Assembly: GCF_000260135.1 (NCBI RefSeq)
Contig: NZ_JH651384.1
Span: 65,693-129,692, forward strand
Direction: 5' to 3'
DNA: 64,000 bases
Source: Thiothrix nivea DSM 5205
GTDB lineage: Bacteria > Pseudomonadota > Gammaproteobacteria > Thiotrichales > Thiotrichaceae
Shown here one piece after another: positions 1-11,300 of this stretch. The stretch's first letter is position 1, and each line of letters opens with the position of its first letter. Both the position numbers and the translations under genes were made by a program. The notes beneath the pieces are model-generated. The model ran no database searches and was not told where the DNA came from. It was given only the letters and a program-made list of their open reading frames with translations.

Positions 1-3000
1 TGCCCACGGTTTCATCACCAAGGTGGGTCATTGGCACGCCGCCGTAAGTGACGCCGGATATGGGCAGGTACGCATCTGTCGAGCCATCGATACCTTCGAA
101 GCTGCTGACAAACACGAGTACTCTGTCACTGCCGGAAGGTGGTGTATATGTTAGGACATGACGTGACCAGTCATAGGACGTATCAACATAACCTACTTCG
201 ATGTGAGAGATACTGTTTGGCAGGATACCTGTGCATTGCCCGGAACCACCAACCTGTGGATTAGGTTCTTTTGTCGGCAAGCTGTATATGGCCAATGCAT
301 AGTCTTCCACCTCACCATCACTGGCGGTAGTGGTGCTGTTCAGCCCGCTATCGGTGGACAGACGGAAGCGTGCAATCGTGCTGGAGATGGACGGCACTAC
401 TGCAAAGCCGCTGAAGGTGAGGGCAGAAGACGGATTTGTTGCGCCATTCGCCACTGTAGCGGTAGCTGTTTCACCCGCATCTGCAAAGTCGCCATCGCCG
501 TTGAAGTCGATGAATCCATACAGGGTTGCATTGCCACCTGTGGTATTGGTCACGCTGATATTGGCTGCTGGGATGCTGTAGCTGGTATTCCCTTGCGTCA
601 ATACAGGGAAGGTACTGATGCTGTCTTCGTCATCGCTGCCGTTAGTATCATCTCCATCAGCATTGGTGCTTGCCTGGCTAACGCTATCAGCGTCGATGGT
701 TGCGCCCAACTGGATGCTGGAAACAATGGTATGCGTGGCTTCACCGTATGCATTGGTGTTGTTGCCGTTGGGCGCGGTTCCACTTATGGGGGCATCGCCA
801 CGATCAACAACATTACAACTGGAACCTGCTGCATAAATGGCGGGCACAACAATATCCTGACGGTCGCTGCTAGTTGTGTTCCACAGCCAGAAAATGTCTT
901 GTACCGGGTACTGGGTTTCACCATTCACGCCGTTCACCCGGTCAGCCACCTTCCCGGCCAGGGCTTTCATGGCGACACGTTGCTCAGCCGTGTAATTGCT
1001 GTTGGTGTCGAGGTGGGCAGCGCTCATGCCGTCAAGGTCTTCAGCGTAGTAGGTGTAGAACCAGGTCATGTAATGCAGCAGGTCATCCAGTCGTCGCTGG
1101 TTGTTGCCGCTGCCAAATGCGCTGGCGATGCCAAACACGATGTCCGGGTCAGTCAGGGCGGCATAACTACGGGCGATTTTTTCACGCTGGAGCGCCGTCA
1201 GCCCTTGCCGGTCGGAAGCATTTACCGAGTAGTTGTCTCCTGCTTGCGGGTCGCCTTCCGTGCGTTCTGAACAGAAACCCACGACATGTTTGCCATCGAA
1301 TTCAAAGTCATAGGTGTTGGGGTGGGAATTGGCGATACTGTCATTGGAAATACCGGTCGCGCCATTGTTCAGGCAGCCGGTAGCGACAGTATTAGTCAGG
1401 CCGAACCCATAGCCGGATGTTTGTACACCGGTTGCCGGGCTGGTCAGCGCAATAGTCCAGTAGCTGCCCGACAGGCTGGCGTCAGAATCCAGCGTCGTGT
1501 CCGAACCTGCGTGCAGTGTGGTTATTGCCCAGCCAGATACAGGTGACTGGTTATCCAGTTTGGATATGCGTAACTGGTAGTTGGTGGAAACTTGCAAGCC
1601 ATCTGTGCTGCTGAACTGATATTGGCCATTGGTATCGGTGATAGTGCTGGCAACAACGGTACTGGTGGCCGGGTCATATAGCTCGACGCTAGCCCCCTGA
1701 ATGTAACTACCCGCACCATCGTTTTGGATGCCATCGCTATTCGCATCGAACCAGACTTTGCCACTTAACCCACTTTTGCTTGCAGAGGCGCAAAATTCAA
1801 GGCTGGAAGCCCCCCCCGTTGGGACGTTGTCACCATAAAGGGAATTGCTGGTGATCAGGGTTGCAATGGCTGTTGCATTATCTACCCGGTAAAAATCATT
1901 GAAGGTCAGAATAAAGAGATTACCCTTGCCATCATTGAACAGGGGGTTGGTTCCCGTAATGCTTGATCCATTCGTTCTTTTAATTATTTTATTGAAAAGG
2001 ATATTCCCTGTACCTGAGTCAATTTTGATGAGGTGTGTAGTCGTGTCAGGAGCCTGGACTGTCCAGTAAAGATAGCCGTCACTCCACGCCAGGTCACCAC
2101 CGTTGCCAGGCGAATGAATACTGACGGAACTCACATCAACCACCTGTGTAACCAGTGACGGGGTTTCCGGTTTAAATTTGACAATGGATAGTTTGGACGC
2201 ATAGAAGGCCTGGGTATAGAGATAGCCCTCAGTGTCTCCCACAAATGCTGTACTGCCATTGGCTCCGGTGATCGTACCGTGATTGGCGATGATTTTATTG
2301 GCGGTACTTTTTGAAAGGTCAACTTCAAGAACCTGATCATTGTTATTCAATATAAAGACACGCCCGCTACTATCGTAAGTAACATCGTGATACTGGCTCA
2401 GTCCGGCAGTTGTGGACGACAAACCGGAAGCTTGTAAGGTAGTGTTATTCCAGTCGAACGATACGATCTGGTCTGCATTATATTTTGACAGCAGCATTTT
2501 TTCATTTGATGAAGTGGTGCAGGCTGGTGGAATGCCGTTATCAATTCCGAAGTTTTGGTCAGCGGTAGTATTTCCAGCAGTGACGTTAACGTTTGCCAAC
2601 GGATTGGTCGTACCGATAGTGGAACCCGCTGGCAATTCAGGATCTGTCGTATCAACCTCAACCTGATAGGTATCCGGGGCGACGCCAGTGAAAGAATACG
2701 CCCCGTTGGTATCCGTTACCGCCGTTTGAAGTTCTGTGGTTTTGGTGCTGTCAAACAGTCTGACGGTAATGTTGGGCAGTTTGCTTTCGGCAGCATCCAG
2801 CGTGTCGTTGTTGGGATTATTGTCGGTGTAGACCGTGCCGGTGATGATGCCGGTCGGGCAGCTGGTTTCGCCGTCACGGCCATCGTCGGTGGTATTCAGG
2901 ATGGTGTAAACATGCCGACCAGAGGCCGCCGGAGCGGTGAAGCTGACCACAATTTGCGAAACCAGTACATCCGGCGTCAGCAGGCCGAAGCTGCGGTGAT

Positions 3001-6000
3001 CATTGGCATTATCGGTGCTGGTCAGGGTCGCTGTCGCTGCATTCCATGCCGGAGCTTGTGCAACCGGATCAGGATTTGCCCATACACTCAGGTCTCCAGT
3101 GCGATAACGCCAGCCGCTGAAATCAGTAATGGTATTGCCGCTACTGTCTTTGGCGGTAAGAGTAACTGTGTCGTCTTCATCCAAATCCAGTAACAACAGG
3201 TCAACGTTACCGGTCGGTTGGTCGAAATCGTAAGTGACCGTGGTAGTACCGCCACTTCCCGGCCCCATATAAATGGCAGTGCCGCTGGCAGGCAGGTTTT
3301 CATCCAGCCAGGATTGTTGGCGTGCGCCGCTATCAATGGCAGTGTCGCTCGCATAATGTGCACCACTGTCCTGGGTAACGGTGATGTCGACCGTGCCGTA
3401 GCCCGGTAATACCCGATCCGCGTAAGTAAACGAATTGATGCCACTGACCAGACTGGTAGGCATGTCACCGAGTTCCAGTAAGCCGGTGCTACCGGAAGGC
3501 GTTACACAATAATTGTTACTGTAAGAGGAGTAACTGTAACCAAAATCCAGCCCGTGGTTGTTTTCCCCGGCACTACCGACAGTAAAGCTGATTTCTGCCG
3601 TACCGCTATTATCCACAGCATCTGAATCACGGATGTCGGTAAAGCTGCTATTGTCTGTCTTGGCATCCGCGTCCTGCGTGGTTAATGTGTAGCTATTCAA
3701 GGTGGCCTGGCTACTGTCGATCTTCAGGGTACAGTTTTCGCCAGCATCCATGAACATGGCGTTGCCGCCCGGATTGATACCTGAAGCCGGTTTATTGGAA
3801 AAGTAGTACTCACCATTGGCATCGGTTGTAGCAGTTTCCGAATCAATGCCACATTGCAGGGTAACATCAACGCTGGCGATACCAGCCTCATCAGCGTCCT
3901 GGATGCCATCGCTGTCGCTGTCCAGCCAGACGCGGTTGCCGATTTCGGTGGGGGCAGGGTCACACAACACTTCCAGTTCACCCATGCCGGTGCTTTTGCC
4001 CAGCGTTGCCCATGAAATGTGGTAGCTGTTGTCTTTAGCCCCGGTACGGTTGTTTAACCAGACTACGCCATTGGAACCCCAGCTATTCGCATCGTAAGCC
4101 GATGCCAGTACATGTTCCTTGCCTGGCGCGAATGCCAGGCCACCAGCAGCGATTTCATTCATGCTTTCCCAGGCATTATCCGACGGGCCCAAATCACCCC
4201 AGTAATACTCCTGCGTACTTTTGCTGTCTTTGGGAATGGCGGTGCTACAGCCCGGTTCGGAATCAGTCAGGTAGCCTGTATCGGTTTTACACAGGCGCAG
4301 CACATCACCCATGGTATCGGCATAATCCAGGGTTGGGTCGTCACAGGCTGGTTCATCATACGAATTCGTGCCTTTTTGCAGTCCTGCGCGGTCAATAATT
4401 CCCACAATGATCGAGCCATCAGTGTCGAACTCAAGGTTGGCCACAATGGGGGAATGGAATTGCGGGCGAACATTCACGGCATCTGCCTGCGGCAACCAGC
4501 CTGACCATGCATCAGGGCTGTTGGTTCCATAACGGCTACGTGGCTGATTGATGGCGAAATCTTTCACATGACTGAAACCAGACGCTGCATTGGCAGGGTC
4601 AAAGCGCAGTATATGCCCCCGAACCAGACTTGGATTGTAAGGGTCACTGGCGGCATCACACACACCGCCCACATACACATAGCCACGATGGTATTTGACT
4701 GCCCATGGGCGGAATGTCCCTGAGGTGCAACTCTGGTTCATGGCATAACCACCCAATACATCTGCTGCTGTAGGGCTGGTGGCTGGGCTGGCATTGTTGA
4801 TGCCATAGAGCTTGCGGTCATTCAGGTTGACCAGCCACAAACGGTTGTTGGGTTCATCATAGTCGATGTCGCCTACCCCACGTTTACCGACCATATCCCA
4901 GGCAGCGACATCATGTGAAGGCAACCAGGGGCCGTTGGCGAGGTTATTGCAGCTATCAGCAGGATTCCTTACATCATCACCTGTGTCGATACCAATGGTG
5001 CGCAAGTCAACATAAGCGGCTGCGCCAGTATATGCAGCACCGGGATCCGTCATATCAATCTTGTAAATACCGCCAGTACCTAATGGCCCCAAACCGCTGA
5101 AACGCCGCATGGTTGCCGAGGCATACAAGGTTTTGGTGGTTTTTTGGTAAGCCATTCCCCACAGCGCCCCTGTCTGGCTGGTGTTGGCTTTAGTGACCGG
5201 GGGCGGAGTCTGGTTATCATGATTGCCTGTTGCGTCGTAAGGGAAGGTGAACAGGCTGGCATAATTGCCAACATCGGCAATGTCAGGGTCGCCGTTGACA
5301 AAGTTGAATGCGGCAACCGCCGGGGTGGCCTGACAGTATTCTACCGGGTCACTGACACCCAGGTTAGCTGCACAGTTGCCGCTGGCCGTGACAAAGCGCA
5401 CTGTACTTGCGGCATCTGTACCGACTACGCCGGGGTGGAGTCCGTTGGGCAAATTGGTGTATTCCAGCCGGTATGGTGCCCCCGCTGTTAGCCCGACCAA
5501 AGTATACCAGCCCCGTGAGTCAGTAGTGGCAGTAGCTGCTAACGTATCCGTACTGTCGTAAGCCGTAACCACAACCCCGGCAACCCCTTCTTCCTGGCGT
5601 TCGCGTATACCGTTTTGGTTGTAATCGCGGAAGGCAATCCCGCCAAACTCTCCCGCGCTGGCATTACATGCCAGATCAAACCCAAAGTCCTGGTTGGCCA
5701 GTGTGCTGTTGGGGGTAACCACCACGTCTGCCAGCGGGTTGGTAGTGCCGATATGGGCACTCGCTGGCAAGTCAGCGTCACGGGTGTCGACCTCAATCCG
5801 GTAATGCAGTGCAGGGCTGATGTCGGTAAAGCTGTAAGTACCGTCCGTTGTGGTCGTCGTCGTTGTTACCTGAGTGTCATCGTTGGTTATGGTCGCTGTG
5901 CCATTATTGTCATACAGCATGACCGTGACATTGGCCAGGCCACTGTCTGTGCCAGCGTTAAAGGTGTCACTGCTGTCAGTGTCCGCATACACCGTGCCGG

Positions 6001-8245
6001 AAATGTTGCTGGTAGGGCAGGTGGAAGCAACGGCTACGGCCACGTCGTCAATGATTAACTCGTTACCCTTTTTGTCAATCGGGAACCCGCCCACCGTACA
6101 CCATGCCCCGGAAATGCTGGAGTTCGGGTCACACCAGCCGCCATCGGTACCAATATGCCCGTAATTCACAAAGCGGATGGTGGATGATGTGCCGACAGCG
6201 GTAAATTCGATACGGTATCGCTGGATGCCTTCGCCTTGCCCAGGTGCTTTGAAATGTACCGACCCACTCGGTGTATCCACCCGCATGACGCCGGACGACC
6301 ATGTACCACCTTCAGGAATGGCAGAGAAATACAAGCGGTAGCGCTGCCCAGGCGTTGAAGAAAAAGTACGCGACAGCATGACGGGTTCGGGGCCCCAGTC
6401 AGATTCCCCTAAATTGACACCGGGCGTTACATCATCGGGGTCAGTGCGCAACTCGATGGCGTCAGGTGGGTTGAGCATCCTGCCATTGCCATCAAACTCC
6501 AGGGCTGCCCCTGTGTCGGGGTAATACCGGCGTATCATGCCATTACCGAAGTAGATGGAGCGCCCTTGGGTTGCGGTAAACGGCGAGACTTCCACCGTGC
6601 GAGCGTAGGTATCGTTACCACCGCCAGTGGCAGTCCAGCCGCCGCGGATCACAAAGGGGGTTGCCGACGTATGTTCCCCGAAATATTGTTCGGTGGCCAA
6701 ATCATCAAAGTTATCACTGAAAATGGTGCTGCTACAGGTTTGCTCTTCACCGCGCACAATGGTGACATCAGGGCTGTCGGGGGGAATATCCATTGCCACC
6801 GCAATTGGAAAATCTTCCACTTCACCATTGCTGGCATGATTAGCTGGTGTGCTGGCCGTGACGGTTACATCGGTAGTCAGGCGCAAACGTATAAACGTTG
6901 TACCCAACTCAATGTCACTCGGAATGGTATTCCAGGTTAATGTAACTGTTGCATCGGTATTATCTGCTACGCTGATCGAAGCGGCTTCATCCAGATCAAA
7001 TGCACCATTTTGGTCAAAGTCAATCCAGCCATAGAGGTTTCCAGCCGAGCCAGTCGTATTGGTTGTCTTGATGTCGATACTGTAGCTGAGCGCTGTCATT
7101 TTCAGGATAGGAAACAGCGTGATGGCTGGGTTGCCATATTGTTTGGGCGCGCCATCCTCATCATCCCCGTCGCCCATCGCATTATGGGTGTTCTGGCTGG
7201 CCGTTTCAGCATCGGGGGCATTATTTCCCAGGTGGATGCCTGCCACGATATGGTGGCTGGCATCGCCATAGCTGGCTGGTGCATCGCCATAATCCTTGTC
7301 AGTCAATACAGGGTCAAAGCCAAAGTTCTTGTTGGCGGTTGTTCCACCAGCAGGTATGACGACCAGTGTCAGTGGGTTGTCAGTACCAATGACTGCACCT
7401 GCTGGCAGGTCGGTATCTGTGGTATCCACCACCAGCCGGTAGGTCTGGTTGGGATCCAGGCCATTGAAGCTGTAGGAACCATCCGTTGTGGAGGTGTCGG
7501 CATAAGCGATGAAGGTGTCATCCGCCGTATTGGAGGGCGTGAAGTTCTCGTTATAGAGCGTCACCCGGATATTGCCTAGCCCTGAATCACCAGCGTCGTA
7601 GCTATCGCTGCCATTGCTGTCAAGATACACCTGGCCACTGATACCACCAGTAACAGGGTTGCCGGTAAAGTCCAGCCAGACCCGCCGGAATGTCCCACTG
7701 GTGCTGGAACCATAATCATCACAAACACCCAGCACCCAGTCGCCCTGGGCATTTTCACCATTGAAGCTGGCCAATGTGGCAGAACCTTCCGGATTGAACT
7801 GATTTTCGTAATAGGGGCTGGATGTGTTGTGGTTGGTCGCTGTGGTTGTGCCAATGGCAGAGGCAATATCATTACTAAAACTGTCATCCAGCAGAATGTC
7901 GATATGGTCAGCATTGCCCCCGACATCGGTGAACAGGAATATGCTGGTTCCGCTTGGGGAGGTCAGTTTGACATCCAGATCCTGACGGCGGGCGTGAGAA
8001 ATGGTGATGCCAACATTCAGATCGGTGACTGTAAAGTTATCGCCAACAGGAATGGTGATATTGGTGTAACCACTGGAACATCCACCGTTTGGGATGCTAG
8101 TTGATGTCGTGTTCTGGTAAGTAAAGGCCGCAGCATTTGCCGACCCGCCTGATACGACTGTCAATAGCAGCCAGACAAACAGGATTTGCAGGGCAAAACC
8201 CAATGTGTTTCCGTAGAATCGGTTCTCGGGCATTGAGGTCTTCAT
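1..8245 (-). CDS. Giant secreted multidomain surface protein (probable adhesin), C-terminus outside window
   Basis: The frame is open from an ATG at 8245 to the window edge, about 2748 codons, so the protein is partial at its C-terminus. A hydrophobic signal segment (FALQILFVWLLLTVVSGG) lies within the first 38 residues. By reading the translation, domains in order are: a proprotein-convertase P-domain-like module (about 40-190, motifs ISHARRQDLDVKL and GENAQGDW); an SdrD_B-like module (about 200-305); a GEVED domain (about 310-485, GEVEDFPI); a carbohydrate-binding-like stretch (about 490-735); two SdrD_B modules (about 745-945); a propeller-like region (about 950-1420); SdrD_B modules near 1425-1510, 1800-1890 and 2155-2235; a possible thioester domain (about 2310-2460, C2325 and Q2449); and a second GEVED domain (about 2475-2670). 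A role in attachment or extracellular matrix is inferred. It lies downstream of a second large surface protein in the same direction. Confidence 0.85.
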   Translation of the reverse strand, partial: MKTSMPENRFYGNTLGFALQILFVWLLLTVVSGGSANAAAFTYQNTTSTSIPNGGCSSGYTNITIPVGDNFTVTDLNVGITISHARRQDLDVKLTSPSGTSIFLFTDVGGNADHIDILLDDSFSNDIASAIGTTTATNHNTSSPYYENQFNPEGSATLASFNGENAQGDWVLGVCDDYGSSTSGTFRRVWLDFTGNPVTGGISGQVYLDSNGSDSYDAGDSGLGNIRVTLYNENFTPSNTADDTFIAYADTSTTDGSYSFNGLDPNQTYRLVVDTTDTDLPAGAVIGTDNPLTLVVIPAGGTTANKNFGFDPVLTDKDYGDAPASYGDASHHIVAGIHLGNNAPDAETASQNTHNAMGDGDDEDGAPKQYGNPAITLFPILKMTALSYSIDIKTTNTTGSAGNLYGWIDFDQNGAFDLDEAASISVADNTDATVTLTWNTIPSDIELGTTFIRLRLTTDVTVTASTPANHASNGEVEDFPIAVAMDIPPDSPDVTIVRGEEQTCSSTIFSDNFDDLATEQYFGEHTSATPFVIRGGWTATGGGNDTYARTVEVSPFTATQGRSIYFGNGMIRRYYPDTGAALEFDGNGRMLNPPDAIELRTDPDDVTPGVNLGESDWGPEPVMLSRTFSSTPGQRYRLYFSAIPEGGTWSSGVMRVDTPSGSVHFKAPGQGEGIQRYRIEFTAVGTSSTIRFVNYGHIGTDGGWCDPNSSISGAWCTVGGFPIDKKGNELIIDDVAVAVASTCPTSNISGTVYADTDSSDTFNAGTDSGLANVTVMLYDNNGTATITNDDTQVTTTTTTTDGTYSFTDISPALHYRIEVDTRDADLPASAHIGTTNPLADVVVTPNSTLANQDFGFDLACNASAGEFGGIAFRDYNQNGIRERQEEGVAGVVVTAYDSTDTLAATATTDSRGWYTLVGLTAGAPYRLEYTNLPNGLHPGVVGTDAASTVRFVTASGNCAANLGVSDPVEYCQATPAVAAFNFVNGDPDIADVGNYASLFTFPYDATGNHDNQTPPPVTKANTSQTGALWGMAYQKTTKTLYASATMRRFSGLGPLGTGGIYKIDMTDPGAAYTGAAAYVDLRTIGIDTGDDVRNPADSCNNLANGPWLPSHDVAAWDMVGKRGVGDIDYDEPNNRLWLVNLNDRKLYGINNASPATSPTAADVLGGYAMNQSCTSGTFRPWAVKYHRGYVYVGGVCDAASDPYNPSLVRGHILRFDPANAASGFSHVKDFAINQPRSRYGTNSPDAWSGWLPQADAVNVRPQFHSPIVANLEFDTDGSIIVGIIDRAGLQKGTNSYDEPACDDPTLDYADTMGDVLRLCKTDTGYLTDSEPGCSTAIPKDSKSTQEYYWGDLGPSDNAWESMNEIAAGGLAFAPGKEHVLASAYDANSWGSNGVVWLNNRTGAKDNSYHISWATLGKSTGMGELEVLCDPAPTEIGNRVWLDSDSDGIQDADEAGIASVDVTLQCGIDSETATTDANGEYYFSNKPASGINPGGNAMFMDAGENCTLKIDSSQATLNSYTLTTQDADAKTDNSSFTDIRDSDAVDNSGTAEISFTVGSAGENNHGLDFGYSYSSYSNNYCVTPSGSTGLLELGDMPTSLVSGINSFTYADRVLPGYGTVDITVTQDSGAHYASDTAIDSGARQQSWLDENLPASGTAIYMGPGSGGTTTVTYDFDQPTGNVDLLLLDLDEDDTVTLTAKDSSGNTITDFSGWRYRTGDLSVWANPDPVAQAPAWNAATATLTSTDNANDHRSFGLLTPDVLVSQIVVSFTAPAASGRHVYTILNTTDDGRDGETSCPTGIITGTVYTDNNPNNDTLDAAESKLPNITVRLFDSTKTTELQTAVTDTNGAYSFTGVAPDTYQVEVDTTDPELPAGSTIGTTNPLANVNVTAGNTTADQNFGIDNGIPPACTTSSNEKMLLSKYNADQIVSFDWNNTTLQASGLSSTTAGLSQYHDVTYDSSGRVFILNNNDQVLEVDLSKSTANKIIANHGTITGANGSTAFVGDTEGYLYTQAFYASKLSIVKFKPETPSLVTQVVDVSSVSIHSPGNGGDLAWSDGYLYWTVQAPDTTTHLIKIDSGTGNILFNKIIKRTNGSSITGTNPLFNDGKGNLFILTFNDFYRVDNATAIATLITSNSLYGDNVPTGGASSLEFCASASKSGLSGKVWFDANSDGIQNDGAGSYIQGASVELYDPATSTVVASTITDTNGQYQFSSTDGLQVSTNYQLRISKLDNQSPVSGWAITTLHAGSDTTLDSDASLSGSYWTIALTSPATGVQTSGYGFGLTNTVATGCLNNGATGISNDSIANSHPNTYDFEFDGKHVVGFCSERTEGDPQAGDNYSVNASDRQGLTALQREKIARSYAALTDPDIVFGIASAFGSGNNQRRLDDLLHYMTWFYTYYAEDLDGMSAAHLDTNSNYTAEQRVAMKALAGKVADRVNGVNGETQYPVQDIFWLWNTTSSDRQDIVVPAIYAAGSSCNVVDRGDAPISGTAPNGNNTNAYGEATHTIVSSIQLGATIDADSVSQASTNADGDDTNGSDDEDSISTFPVLTQGNTSYSIPAANISVTNTTGGNATLYGFIDFNGDGDFADAGETATATVANGATNPSSALTFSGFAVVPSISSTIARFRLSTDSGLNSTTTASDGEVEDYALAIYSLPTKEPNPQVGGSGQCTGILPNSISHIEVGYVDTSYDWSRHVLTYTPPSGSDRVLVFVSSFEGIDGSTDAYLPISGVTYGGVPMTHLGDETVG

Positions 8246-8390
8246 TGTAATCATTCCGTTATCATTATGATTATTCGGCATTTATTGTTTTACCCAATTT
8301 ATATTTTATAATTATTATTTATAAGTATATCATTCCAGGATATTAGTTCAAATAACTTTGATGGTTGCAGGGGTGCATCCCGTTACCTGT

Positions 8391-11300
8391 TTACAAGCCC
8401 CCTTTCACGATGTAGTTGGCGGCATTGTTGCCATTGAGCGGATGCAGGATCACGTTACCAATCAGGTTGTTGATGTCATTGCCCGGGCCGCTGAACAGGG
8501 TCTTGCCATCCATGTTCAGGTCGGTTGGTAAATAACCATGCAGGGCATAGTTGGTATGGGCTGCGGGGTTTTCATTGCTGGTCAGGATAGCGCTCAGCAT
8601 GACGGTGGTGTCATTGCCTGGGCCGCTGGTGGTCAGGGTGTTGCTGGCGTTGATGTCGCCCACCCACAGCAGCGCCGTGCTGCCGGTAATATAACGCGCA
8701 TCCGTCCCCTTGGTTGCGGTCGTGGTCAGGCTGAAATCGACCAGCGTTGCCGCGCTGCCTAGGCTGACCGGGCTGGCGGTGATGACCCCGAGGTGGTTGC
8801 GGTGTCGCAGGCTGACGTAGTAATTGCCCGCCGGGATGCCGCCAAAGCTCAGGATGCTGGAACCGGTTTGCGGATCCACCAGATCGCCGTCGCCCTGGAT
8901 GGCCACGGCCCGTGAGCTGACAACCGTGGCGGAGCTGGAACGCAGTTCCACCAGTATCCAGTCGACCATGGCGTCGTTGCCGGTCGCTTCCCTGACCGGT
9001 ATGCCTAGCGTTTCCGCGCCTGCATGGTTGAACGGCGCGGTGGAATACGGTTGCGCATCCGGCAACAGGCCGAGTGTATTGAGTTTCGCCGCCATCATGC
9101 CGCTGCTGCTGTCGTAAGCGCCTTGCAGCAACGCGCGTGCTTGCAGTTTCACCCCGTCATCCACCGCCCGGTTAAGGACGGTAATGTTGAAGGTCTTTTC
9201 CGTTTCCAGCCCGCCATGATCCGTAACCGTCACGCTGACTTCGTAAACGTTGTCCTGGTTCTGGTCGGTGGGGGCGTCATGGTCAGGAACGGCCTTGAAG
9301 TTGAGCACGCCGGTCTGGTTGTCGAGCGTGAATTGGTGCTGGTCTGCGCCGCCACTGAGGGAATAGGCCAGACCGTCGCCCTCGACATCGCCCGCATCCT
9401 GATCCTGGCTGTTGATGTCCAGTGCCAGTTTGGAACCATCTTCCTCCACACTGACCGCCGCGCTGCTGGTAATGAGCGGTGCTTCATTGACATCCATGAC
9501 CCCCATGCTCAGGGTGCGGACGTATTTCTGGCCATTGCTGTCGGTTGCGGTGATTTCGAGGTCGTAAACGTTATCCTTGCCCTGATCCAGCGGCACTTCA
9601 AAGTTGCCGGGCGCTGGCAGGCCACCGGGGATGACCGCGCGGGCCTGTGCAGGCGCATTTTTGATGATCACGTTTTTGACGAACTGTAGCTGGCTGCAAT
9701 CCACCGTACCATTGACGGGTGGGGCAATGGTGAACATGTTGCCATCCACGCCGCCACTGATGGCGTAGGTAATCGGGTTGCCGCTGCTGTCCCTGGCTTT
9801 CAGGTAAGTGATGACCGCTGCGTTTTCATCAATCATCAGGTTGGGCAGGGCTGCACCGGGGTTGCTGAGCAGGTCGGTGCAAACCAGCGCAGTGTTGTTG
9901 GTGGCCGCGCCGGAAAATTCCGAGGTGCTGCCATAGGTGGCCGCGCCGGTTTTCCGGGTAACGGTGACGGTGATGAATTCAGCGCTGGAAACTGCCTGAT
10001 TGGCATTGAAACTGCCCTTGAAGTTAAGCGCGCCCGTACCTGGATGACTGAAATCCTTGCCACCGAGGAAGGTTTGCCCCTCACCGTTGCCGCTGGGGTC
10101 TTTGCTGGTACTTTTGAAAAATTCAATCCGGTAATCACCTGCTGGCACATCCAGGATGAAGTCATGGGTAATGATTTTGGAACCGTTCGCGCCAAATGAC
10201 GCGGCCTGCACATCCGGGTAATTGAGCAGGTCGTTGGCACCGCTGTCATTGTCGCCAACATCATTGGCGGTTACGCCGAATGCATTGTCAGACCCGTCGA
10301 CCAGATTGATGCCCAGGCGGCCATTGTCATGGATGCTGTTGCCCAGGATGGCGTTACCAGCCGTGCCGCCCTGCACATTGACACCATCGCCGCTGAATTG
10401 GGTGATTGCCAGGCTGCGGATTTGGCTGCCAGAGCTACCAGCGACGAGTGTCAGGCCATTGCCCGCGCCTCCCTTGCCGTTCAACTCAATCACGGGTACA
10501 CCAGTGGCGCTGTTGAACGTGGCCTGCTTGCTGCCGTCCAGCACCAGCGGTTTACTGATGTCTTGCAACGTGCTGGCAAGCGTGATTTTCCAGGCACCGC
10601 CGCTGTAATTCGGGTCGTTGGCTGGCAGCATCAGGATGGCGTTTTCCTTGCCTGCCACCCGCCCGGACTGGGTCAGGGAAGCATCACCAGCCAGCAGGTT
10701 GGCGTTCAGCAGGAACTGGCGCAACGAGCCTTGCCCATCGTTATTGGTATTGACGATGGTGTCGAAGTTGAAACCAAAACTGACGCCGGAAATATCACTG
10801 CCCGTGACACTGACCGGTTGCACCGACTGCGCCTGCGTATTGCCGGGGAAGGTGAAATTACTGGTGTTCAGTTTCAGGTTGGTGGTATTGGCGGCGGCAT
10901 CAGCGACGGCAGGTTTGTGCCCACCGATTTCATTGCTTGTCGCGCTTGCGCCATTGCTCCGGTAAGTTTGCACAGGCAGTTCCGAGCCGTCAGAGCCGCT
11001 GCGGCTGGAGGATACGGAATCGTTTACCACCCGGATAAAGTAATTGCCGTCGGGCAATTCGCCAAAGGTATAAGTACCACCAGCGCCAGTGGTGGTATAG
11101 CGCAGGTATTGCCCCGATGCGTTGTAAAGCTCAACCCGCGCGCCGCTTACACCCACGGTTCCGGCGGTACCGAAGGGGCGGCCAGCATCGCCGCCGTAAT
11201 TGACATCTTCAAAGATAACGCCGCTGACATCGCTGGTGCTGACCTGCGTGTCGCATTCCAGCGCGCCGAAATGTTTGAATGATGCTGCATCGGCATAGAT

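Noticed and set aside
203-1270. 355-residue plus-strand frame, and other long plus-strand frames up to about 13 kb
   Set aside because: They lie antisense to the continuous adhesin frames, have no ribosome sites and show Cys/Gly/Ala-rich composition typical of shadow frames of repeat-coding DNA.
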